NCBI GenBank assembly: GCA_965262585.1
Contig: OZ253546.1
Location: 558,001-622,000 of the forward strand
Length of the DNA stretch: 64,000 nt
From: JAHRAW01 sp965262585
Lineage (GTDB): Bacteria > Pseudomonadota > Gammaproteobacteria > Arenicellales > Poriferihabitantaceae
Direction of reading: 5' to 3'
Part shown: in pieces, positions 16,913-24,466 of the stretch
Position numbering within the stretch: the stretch's first letter is position 1
Layout: every line of letters begins with the position of its first letter
Notes under the pieces: generated by a model
Database searches by the model: none
Told to the model about the DNA's origin: nothing
The model's input: the letters and a program-made list of their open reading frames with translations, nothing else
Program-made: the position numbers and the translations under genes

Positions 16913-18088
16913 TCACTGGTTCTTGACCAGCAGTTGGCGAGGGCAGTCCGCTAGAGTCTCGCAGCCATCCTCGGTGATGACCAAACTCTCGGTGATTTCG
17001 ATGCCCCATTCGTCGAACCATAGTCCGGGCATGAAGTGAAAGGTCATGCCGGGTTGCAGGACGCTTTCATCGCCGCCGCGAAAACTCATGGTGCGCTCGC
17101 CCCAGTCCGGGGGATAACTCAAGCCGATTGAGTAACCGCAACGGTTGTCCTTTTCAAAACCGTGTTTGTGCAGGGTGGTGAATAATGCCGTGGCGATGTC
17201 CCGGCATTGGTTTCCCGGTTTGGCAACCGCCAGCCCGGCGGCGATGCCTTCCTGCAGAGCGGCTTCGGCACGCCGAAATTCATCGGGCGGCTCGCCGAGA
17301 TAGATGGTGCGCGATGTCGGGCAATGATAACGCTTGTATACCCCGGCGATTTCCAAAAACGTGCCCGAATTGTGCGGGATGGGGCGGTCGTCCCAGGTCA
17401 AATGCGGCGCACCGGCGTCGCTACCGGTAGGCACCAGCGGCACGATGGCCGGATAATCCCCGCCGTGGCCGTCGGCACCCTCAATTCCGGTGCGGTAGAT
17501 TTCCGCCACCAGTTGGTTTTTCTTCATCCCCGGCTCGATGAACTCAAAGGCGTGCCGGTGCATCCGCTCGACAATGCGCGCGGCGCGCTTCATATACTCG
17601 ATCTCATGAGCAGATTTGACCGCACGCTGCCAATTCACCAACGCGGTTGCATCCACCAGATTCGCTTCGGGTAAATGCGCGACCAATTCGCGGTATGCAG
17701 CGGCGCTGAAATAATAGTTATCCATCTCCACGCCGATGGTGCAAGCCGACCAGCCGTATTCCTTAAGCAATCCGCTCAAATGCGCCATGGGGTGCAACGC
17801 CGGGTTCTGCACATACTCGTCTGGATAGCCGATGATCCGGTCGTGGGGCATGAACACGGTCTTGCGCGCACCGGCGGCGTCCATAGTGCGGCCATACCAA
17901 ATGGGCGCACCATGCGATGGCAAAATCACGCATTGGTGAACATAAAACGACCAGCCGTCATAACCGCACAGCCACGCCATGTTGGACGGGTCGCTGACCA
18001 GCAGCACCTCAATCTCCCGCTCCGCCATGACCGCACGAGTCTTGGCGATGCGCGCGGCGTATTCCTGCTTGGCGAAATCAAATCCCAT
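16913..18088 (-). CDS. doeA: Ectoine hydrolase DoeA (M24 peptidase-like)
   Basis: DoeA opens the ectoine ring to N-alpha-acetyl-diaminobutyrate. The 391-residue protein has a creatinase-type N-domain (MGFDFAKQEYAARIAKTRAVM, SDPSNMAWLCGYDGWSFYVHQ) and a pita-bread C-domain, as in aminopeptidase P and creatinase. Segments such as GADGHGGDYPAIVPLVPTG and YKRYHCPTSRTIYLG are typical of the ectoine hydrolase group, which has lost most of the metal ligands of true M24 peptidases. The doeA-doeB order agrees. Downstream genes of the pathway (transaminase DoeD, dehydrogenase DoeC, regulator DoeX) are not in this window. Confidence 0.9.
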   Translation of the reverse strand: MGFDFAKQEYAARIAKTRAVMAEREIEVLLVSDPSNMAWLCGYDGWSFYVHQCVILPSHGAPIWYGRTMDAAGARKTVFMPHDRIIGYPDEYVQNPALHPMAHLSGLLKEYGWSACTIGVEMDNYYFSAAAYRELVAHLPEANLVDATALVNWQRAVKSAHEIEYMKRAARIVERMHRHAFEFIEPGMKKNQLVAEIYRTGIEGADGHGGDYPAIVPLVPTGSDAGAPHLTWDDRPIPHNSGTFLEIAGVYKRYHCPTSRTIYLGEPPDEFRRAEAALQEGIAAGLAVAKPGNQCRDIATALFTTLHKHGFEKDNRCGYSIGLSYPPDWGERTMSFRGGDESVLQPGMTFHFMPGLWFDEWGIEITESLVITEDGCETLADCPRQLLVKNQ

Positions 18089-18773
18089 TTTGATGATGCT
18101 CCGGTTGCGTTGGCGCAGATAGCAGCAGTGCTTCGGCGCGTAACTGCCGACGCAGGTTGCGGCGGATTTCCTGCCAGCGAAAGCGCACCGAGTTGCGGAT
18201 AATTACCACATCTTGATTTTTTAACTTATCCGCAATCGGCGACCAATACACCAACGCCGCCGGGCTTTCGGTGAACACGGAATCATCATCCGGTGCGTCC
18301 AAGTCGGCGGCGGCGATGCGTTCAAGCAGTTTGCGCGTGGCGGCGGCGAAATCCACACCGGCTTCCACCGGGGTTCCATTCTGCGCCAGCACTTCGGCGA
18401 CCACTTGCCCGAGCATCTCCCGAATACGCACCGCCGGCAAAGCAGAATGCTGACGAAGCAAAACGCCGCTGTAGACCGCAAGATCGGAAAGGCAAGCCAA
18501 CCAAATGTGCCACTTGGCGATGTTGATAGATTCGAGAATGGCAGAATCTTCAAACAACGCCGGAAAACTCGTCCCGGCACGGGTTTTCATATAACCATAC
18601 AACGCAGTTTGCGAAACATGACTCGCCCGGCTATGAAGAAACACCCCCAACGCCGCCGGAGTATCGATGCAGTCCTCACCCGGTTTTTTGCCGGCGCCGA
18701 AGTATCTCCCCACCACCCGCCAAGAACCCAGCGAAAACAGAGCCTTAGGAACGGTTTTCAGCATTTCATTCAT
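18078..18773 (-). CDS. Conserved hypothetical protein upstream of doeA
   Basis: 231 residues, not recognised. It overlaps the doeA start by 11 bases, so it is translated from the same message and probably serves the same pathway. No zinc, nucleotide-binding or helix-turn-helix motif is evident. It is predicted mostly helical: an amphipathic N-terminus (MNEMLKTVPKALFSLGSWRV), a central Trp/Leu-rich stretch (INIAKWHIWLACLSDLAVYS) and an Arg-rich C-terminus (RFRWQEIRRNLRRQLRAEAL). It is not the DoeX/AsnC-type regulator expected beside ectoine catabolism genes. Confidence 0.7.
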   Translation of the reverse strand: MNEMLKTVPKALFSLGSWRVVGRYFGAGKKPGEDCIDTPAALGVFLHSRASHVSQTALYGYMKTRAGTSFPALFEDSAILESINIAKWHIWLACLSDLAVYSGVLLRQHSALPAVRIREMLGQVVAEVLAQNGTPVEAGVDFAAATRKLLERIAAADLDAPDDDSVFTESPAALVYWSPIADKLKNQDVVIIRNSVRFRWQEIRRNLRRQLRAEALLLSAPTQPEHHQNGI

Positions 18774-18907
18774 AATCCTGTCAGCCCCTCGGAAAAATGT
18801 GCAAAATCGGCGGCGAATTTTTCATTGCGCTATTTTACTGAAAATCTATCTTGTATCATCCGCAACCTACCTATTTGTAGCATAGATAACAGATAAAGGA
18901 GTGTTTT

Positions 18908-19591
18908 ATGAAACAGCCACATTATCATGGTCACAGAAGCCGATTGCGAGAGAGGTTTCTGGATGCCGGGCTTGACGGTCTGGGCAAACATGAAATTATT
19001 GAACTACTGCTCACCTTGGCGATTCCACGGTCAGATGTAAAACAGCCGGCAAAAACGCTATTAAAACAATTTGGCAGTCTACGCGGCATTTTAGACGCTC
19101 CGTTGGAGGAATTGCGCACGGTGCAGGGGATTGGCCCCGTAACCCCCACTGCGCTAAAAATTATTCGGGCAGCGGCAACTTTATATTTACAAGAATCCGC
19201 GGCAAAGGGCGATTGTCTAACCAATCACGATGCTCTGGTTGCGTTCTGGCGCATGCGTATCGGCGCACTTCCCCACGAAGTTTTTCAGGTGGCCTTTCTC
19301 GATTCGAGTCATTATCTGCTAAACGATGGCGTCGAAACACTGCAAGAAGGCACGGTGGACCGCGCAATGGTGTATCCTCGGCGCGTAATCGAATCAGCCC
19401 TGAGGCGCAATGCGGCCGCCATCGTGATTGCTCACAATCATCCCAACGGCAATGCCACGCCCAGCGAGCAGGACAAACTAACTACCCGCGCCATTGTGCT
19501 GGCCGCAACGACTGTGGGCATTGATGTCCTCGACCACATTATCGTTACCGTTGACAGCGCATTCAGCTTTAGGAAAGAAAACTTACTGTGA
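18908..19591 (+). CDS. radC: RadC-family JAB/MPN metalloprotein
   Basis: 227 residues, normal RadC length. A helix-hairpin-helix region is seen in LRTVQGIGPVTPTALKII. The JAMM metal site is H176-N-H-P with D189 (HNHPNGNATPSEQD), followed by LDHIIVT. RadC is no longer regarded as a recombination repair factor; many copies lie in mobile elements. Here it is the first gene of a plus-strand defence island and overlaps the next helicase start by 4 bases (GTGA), implying joint expression. A good Shine-Dalgarno (AAAGGAG) precedes the ATG. The GC content is lower than that of the ectoine genes to its left. Confidence 0.93.
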   Translation: MKQPHYHGHRSRLRERFLDAGLDGLGKHEIIELLLTLAIPRSDVKQPAKTLLKQFGSLRGILDAPLEELRTVQGIGPVTPTALKIIRAAATLYLQESAAKGDCLTNHDALVAFWRMRIGALPHEVFQVAFLDSSHYLLNDGVETLQEGTVDRAMVYPRRVIESALRRNAAAIVIAHNHPNGNATPSEQDKLTTRAIVLAATTVGIDVLDHIIVTVDSAFSFRKENLL

Positions 19592-22443
19592 ATATTGCCC
19601 CATCCATCCTTGCGGCATACCCCGACCTCAATGACAACCAGAAAAGCGTTATAGGCCGTCTGGATGGGCCCCTGCGCGTAATTGCCGGCCCGGGCTCAGG
19701 GAAAACATACTGCATCATCCTGCGTGCGCTCAATATTTTGCTGCAAAACAAGGCGGAACCGAAACAGATTGTCCTTTGCACCTTTACCGAGAAAGCCACC
19801 TTCGAGATGCGCGACCGACTGGCGGCGGCGGCACGCAAAATCGAATATACAGAAGATTTATCCGAACTCATCATCTCCACCATTCACGGATTCTGCAATC
19901 GTTTGATAAAACAGCATCGCCACAAAACACCTCTGGGACACAATTACGAAACGCTTGACGATTTAACTCAGCAGTTATTCCTCTACGAGAACTTCGCGGA
20001 AATAGTCGGGGAAAAACAAAACGGTAAATTTCTGGGAAAATGGCAAGCCAAATGGAATACCATCGCTCAGATCAGGAAATACTTTGACAAGATTTCTGAT
20101 GAACTGATTGAACCCGATCAAATCAGGCAATCGGGTGGCACGTTTTTGCCTGCACTGGCGGACGCCTATGAAACATATAGACGCATTCTCTTTGAAAAAA
20201 ACCGCGTGGACTTCGCCCATCTCCAAAGGATTGCCTATGACCTCATCGAAGATCCCGATCTAATTGACGATGTAACGCAAGACATACGGTATCTACTGGT
20301 GGATGAATATCAGGACACCAACTATGTGCAGGAACAACTCCTTCTCAAGTTAACCGGGAAAACCGGCCATCCCTGCGTGGTGGGAGACGAGGACCAAAGC
20401 ATTTATCGGTTTCGCGGTGCCACCGTGCGCAACATCCTGGAGTTTCACGAGCGGCTGCCTGATTGTGAAACACTGTCGCTGACAACAAACTATCGCTCCC
20501 ACCGGAACATCATTGAAAGATACGACCGTTGGATGGCTTCCTCCAACTGGTCAAACCGGGGCGGATTACCTTTTCGTGACGACAAAACCATAGAACCGGA
20601 CAGCACCGCCACGCACTCGGAGTATCCTTCAATTTTTTCCATCTGGGGGCGTGACCAGAGCGATGAAGCCGATCGCCTTGCCGACACCATCAACCAATTA
20701 AAGGAAAACGGCGTCATTGAGGACTACAGTCAGGTTGCGATTCTTCTTCACAGCGTCCGCGAAAACCACAGCGGCCACTATCTGGCGGCATTTGCCGAAA
20801 AGGGCATTCCGACTTTTTGCCCGCGCGCCCGGACCTATTTTGATAATGACGAAATCCGTCAAATGATGGCCTGCTTCGCCGTCCTTTTCGGCTGGCACGA
20901 CGAGCAAAGGGGAGATTTATTCCACGGCTTACAAAACCTGGCGAACTATGTAGATGATGCCATCGTTGATTTGGGGAAACGTTGTTCCGAACACCCTGCT
21001 CTGAATAAGAAACTTCAGGCATGGGTAACGGAAATTAAAGACCTGCAAGAAGGCGAAACGCTGGATACCCGCCCCGCCGATTACTTTTTTCAATTGATTG
21101 CGCTGGAACCTTTCGCTACGGCAAGCAAAGATGTAAACAAATCACGCAATCTCGCCATCTTTTCGCAATTACTCAACGCTTTTGAGACGTACTATCACTA
21201 CACGGTCGTCACCCACAAGAATCGCGATTATATACGTATGCCTTTGTTCAACAGTTTTTTCAACCTCCTTTACGGCAGCGGCATCAACGAGTACGAGGAC
21301 ACATATCAGCCGATCCCCAGGGGATATGTTCAGGTCATGACCATCCATCAGGCAAAAGGGCTGGAGTTTCCGGTTGTCGTGGTCGGCTCTCTCAGCGCGC
21401 AACTGCCCACTCAAAAACAAGTGGACAAAGAACTGGGTCCCTGTTACCGGCGGCCTCACTTTGAACCGGAGAATCGAGTCACCGACTTTGATCGTATGCG
21501 CCTGCACTACGTGGCGTTCTCCCGCGCACAAAATCTGCTGATCTTGAGTGCCTGCAAGAAACCCAAGCCCCACTTTGCGCCCATTTGGGAGGGATTGCCG
21601 CAATGGCCCTACATTGAAAAAGAATCGCTGATGGCGCAGAAGTTCGCTTCCCGTGAACGCATCCCGGTCAAGAAAACATTCAGTTTCACCGGCGACATCG
21701 GGGTTTACGAAGTCTGCCCACGACAATACCTGTTTTTCAACGAGTATGCTTTTACGCCCTCCCGCTCGGCGGCGACTTTTTTCGGACTTCTGGTACATCG
21801 GACGGTAGAGGGAATCCATCGCGTGGCCATGGATGGCGGGCTGGACACCTTAAACGAGTCAGGCGTCCAAGTCATGTTCGAGGAAACATTTCGCTTCCTG
21901 CGCACGAGCAACGTCCGCCCGATTGGCGAGAGCGCCAAAGACGCGGCATATCGGCAAGTGATGAACTACTTCCGACAGAATCGCCGGGAAATGAAAAACA
22001 TCAAAGAAATCGAAGTAGACGTGTCCATGGAGAAAGACGGCTACATTCTTACCGGCACGGTGGACTTGATTCGTAGCGACAACGGCAAACTGGAATTACT
22101 CGACTTCAAGACCTCGCCGCGACCGGAAAACGACTCGCAACTCATCGCCGCCTGCGAACGCCAACTCTGCACCTACGCCCATATCCTCGAGCACCGGCAT
22201 GGCCACCGCGTTGACCAACTGACGCTGTATTGGACTTCCAAAGCGAAAAAGGAAGATGCGCTGATGACGCTGCCCTATGATTCGCAAAAGGTGGCCGCCG
22301 CCGGACACCATTTTGACCAAGTCGTGGGATGCATACAGGCGCGGGAGTTCTCGGTGAAAACACCACCGAAATCCGCTATTTGCAAGGAATGCGACATGCG
22401 GTACTTGTGCCGCGCTGACGGCACCATTGCGGCAACCCACTAA
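19588..22443 (+). CDS. UvrD/PcrA-type SF1 helicase fused to Fe-S PD-(D/E)XK nuclease
   Basis: 951 residues from a GTG start. Helicase motifs: Q-motif region LNDNQKSVI, Walker A AGPGSGKT (33-40), CTFTEKATFEMRDR (Ia), LLVDEYQDTNYVQ (II), VGDEDQSIYRFRGA (III), LTTNYRSH (IV), VMTIHQAKGLEFPVVVVG (V) and RLHYVAFSRAQNLLIL (VI). From about residue 705 a RecB/AddB/Cas4-like nuclease follows: first cysteine C710 (VCPRQYLFF), D826 (GTVDLIR), D839-F-K841, and three late cysteines C932, C935 and C941. The cysteines fit a 4Fe-4S clasp. Such fusions unwind and cut DNA ends. It sits between radC and a type III R-M pair, so a defence role is likely. Confidence 0.9.
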   Translation: MNIAPSILAAYPDLNDNQKSVIGRLDGPLRVIAGPGSGKTYCIILRALNILLQNKAEPKQIVLCTFTEKATFEMRDRLAAAARKIEYTEDLSELIISTIHGFCNRLIKQHRHKTPLGHNYETLDDLTQQLFLYENFAEIVGEKQNGKFLGKWQAKWNTIAQIRKYFDKISDELIEPDQIRQSGGTFLPALADAYETYRRILFEKNRVDFAHLQRIAYDLIEDPDLIDDVTQDIRYLLVDEYQDTNYVQEQLLLKLTGKTGHPCVVGDEDQSIYRFRGATVRNILEFHERLPDCETLSLTTNYRSHRNIIERYDRWMASSNWSNRGGLPFRDDKTIEPDSTATHSEYPSIFSIWGRDQSDEADRLADTINQLKENGVIEDYSQVAILLHSVRENHSGHYLAAFAEKGIPTFCPRARTYFDNDEIRQMMACFAVLFGWHDEQRGDLFHGLQNLANYVDDAIVDLGKRCSEHPALNKKLQAWVTEIKDLQEGETLDTRPADYFFQLIALEPFATASKDVNKSRNLAIFSQLLNAFETYYHYTVVTHKNRDYIRMPLFNSFFNLLYGSGINEYEDTYQPIPRGYVQVMTIHQAKGLEFPVVVVGSLSAQLPTQKQVDKELGPCYRRPHFEPENRVTDFDRMRLHYVAFSRAQNLLILSACKKPKPHFAPIWEGLPQWPYIEKESLMAQKFASRERIPVKKTFSFTGDIGVYEVCPRQYLFFNEYAFTPSRSAATFFGLLVHRTVEGIHRVAMDGGLDTLNESGVQVMFEETFRFLRTSNVRPIGESAKDAAYRQVMNYFRQNRREMKNIKEIEVDVSMEKDGYILTGTVDLIRSDNGKLELLDFKTSPRPENDSQLIAACERQLCTYAHILEHRHGHRVDQLTLYWTSKAKKEDALMTLPYDSQKVAAAGHHFDQVVGCIQAREFSVKTPPKSAICKECDMRYLCRADGTIAATH

Positions 22444-22460
22444 CCCCACCGGAGACGGAC

Positions 22461-24461
22461 ATGGCAAAGATTGACATCACCAAAACAGAACTGGTCTGGC
22501 CCGGAAAATACAACGAGGATGGGGCGCGCCGAGAAGTTGCGCAGGTCAGTTTGCCGTTTCAAGCGATTGAGACGGTGAACGAAAGCCGCGCCACACGGGA
22601 GGAAAGGAAAAAACCCGCAAATCAGGACCTGTTTGATTATGTATCCGGCAAAGAGGGAGATACTTTTGAGTCGGGTTGGAAGAACAAATTGATCTGGGGC
22701 GATAACTTGCTGGTGATGGGCTCGTTGCTGGCGCAATTCGCCGGCAAAATTAAACTGATTTATATTGACCCGCCGTTTGCAACCGGGACGGATTTCTCGT
22801 TCAACGCACCGGTGGGCGAGTCCGGCGAGGAAGTGTCCAAAGAGCAAACCATCATCGAGGAAAAAGCGTATCGGGACACCTGGGGACGAGGGATAGATTC
22901 CTATATTACGATGATGTATGAGCGACTGGTATTGATGCGGGATTTACTCGCCGAGGATGGGAGTATTTATGTGCATTGTGATTGGCGGGTGAATTCGTTT
23001 ATTCGGTTGGTGCTGGACGAGGTATTTGGGAAAGGAAATTTTATTAATGAAATTATATGGAGAAGGTCATATAGCCACAACGATGGCAACAAATTTGGAG
23101 TTATAACGGACACAATATTTCGCTATGGAAAAACCGCCAACTGGATATACAACAAACAGTTCAAGTTAAGAACTGATGCGGAAACCAAAGAAGAATATCC
23201 ACTGATTGAGCAAGAAACAGATCGAAGATACAAGTCAGTTTCGATGAATGCGGCGGGACCCGGGGGAGCAAAACATTTTGGAAGTGCCGGAATACTGTTT
23301 CCTCCTAGTGGTAGTCATTGGAGGTGGTCTCAAGAAAAAATAGACCAAGCTATTAAGGATCGAGTGATATTTTTCTCTACGAACGGGGTGCCTAGATATA
23401 AGCAGTACGCTGATGATATTGAAGGAAAACAAATTCAAAATCTATGGGTAGATTTCATGGCAATATCTTCTCGTTCGAGTGAATTGCTTAATTACCCAAC
23501 CCAAAAACCCGAAGCCCTGCTCGAACGCATCATCAAAGCCTCATCCAACGAAGGCGATCTGGTCGCCGACTTCTTCTGCGGCTCCGGAACCACCGCCGCC
23601 GTGGCCGAAAAACTGGGGCGCCGCTGGATTACCAGCGACCTCGGTCGCTGGGGCGTGCACACCACCCGCAAGCGCATGCTCGGCATTGAAAACTGCAAAC
23701 CGTTTGAGGTGCTGAACCTCGGCAAATACGAACGGCAATACTGGCAAGGCGTAACCTTCGGCGACGACAAAACCATCACCGAGCAGACTTTATATCAATA
23801 TCTTGCCTTCATCCTCACACTCTACGGCGCGCAACCACTCGCAGGTATGACGCACCTGCACGGCAAGAAAGGCAAAGCACTGGTACACATCGGCGCGGTG
23901 GATGCGCCGGTCACCATCAATCAGGTCAATCAAGCGGTGGACGAAGCCCTCCACATCAAGCAAAAAGAACTGCATATATTGGGCTGGGAATGGGAAATGG
24001 GCCTGAACGATCTGGTGGTTGGCGTGGCCAAAGCCAAGGGCGTCAAACTCACGCTATTCAATATTCCCCGCGAAGTGATGGAGCAGCAGGCGGTGGACAA
24101 GGGCGATGTGCGCTTTTTTGAACTAGCCTATGTTGATGCCGACATTCAACAACCCAAAAAACGCACCGCGCAAATTTCGTTGAAAGATTTTGCCATGGCT
24201 GAGGCGGATGCCATCCCGGATGATATGCGCGATAAAATCTCCCAATGGTCGGACTATATCGACTACTGGGCGGTGGACTGGGATTTTCAGGGCGACACTT
24301 TCATGCAAGGCTGGGTCGCCTACCGAACCCGCCGGGAACGGTCTCTGCCACTCACTTCCGATGCGCATACCTACGCCAAAGCGGGAAATTACCTGGCGCT
24401 GGTCAAGGTGATTGATATCTTCGGCAACGACACTTCGAAAATGCTGACTATAAAGGTGTAA
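22461..24461 (+). CDS. Type III restriction-modification DNA methyltransferase (Mod)
   Basis: 666-residue beta-class N6-adenine methyltransferase: the catalytic motif DPPF (103-106, YIDPPFATGTDFSF) precedes the SAM motif DFFCGSGTT (370 onward). The segment between, roughly residues 195-345, is the target recognition region. Its DNA is visibly AT-rich against GC-rich flanks, pointing to domain exchange. The C-terminal 250 residues are an extra domain ending in a beta-sandwich-like KAGNYLALVKVIDIFGNDTS. The Res gene starts 6 bases after its stop, giving the standard mod-res pair. A Shine-Dalgarno GGAGACGG precedes the ATG. Confidence 0.93.
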   Translation: MAKIDITKTELVWPGKYNEDGARREVAQVSLPFQAIETVNESRATREERKKPANQDLFDYVSGKEGDTFESGWKNKLIWGDNLLVMGSLLAQFAGKIKLIYIDPPFATGTDFSFNAPVGESGEEVSKEQTIIEEKAYRDTWGRGIDSYITMMYERLVLMRDLLAEDGSIYVHCDWRVNSFIRLVLDEVFGKGNFINEIIWRRSYSHNDGNKFGVITDTIFRYGKTANWIYNKQFKLRTDAETKEEYPLIEQETDRRYKSVSMNAAGPGGAKHFGSAGILFPPSGSHWRWSQEKIDQAIKDRVIFFSTNGVPRYKQYADDIEGKQIQNLWVDFMAISSRSSELLNYPTQKPEALLERIIKASSNEGDLVADFFCGSGTTAAVAEKLGRRWITSDLGRWGVHTTRKRMLGIENCKPFEVLNLGKYERQYWQGVTFGDDKTITEQTLYQYLAFILTLYGAQPLAGMTHLHGKKGKALVHIGAVDAPVTINQVNQAVDEALHIKQKELHILGWEWEMGLNDLVVGVAKAKGVKLTLFNIPREVMEQQAVDKGDVRFFELAYVDADIQQPKKRTAQISLKDFAMAEADAIPDDMRDKISQWSDYIDYWAVDWDFQGDTFMQGWVAYRTRRERSLPLTSDAHTYAKAGNYLALVKVIDIFGNDTSKMLTIKV

Positions 24462-24466
24462 TAACC

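Noticed and set aside
19588..22443. Gabija GajB assignment of the helicase
   Set aside because: GajB lacks a nuclease domain and needs an adjacent OLD-type GajA; here the neighbour is a type III methyltransferase.
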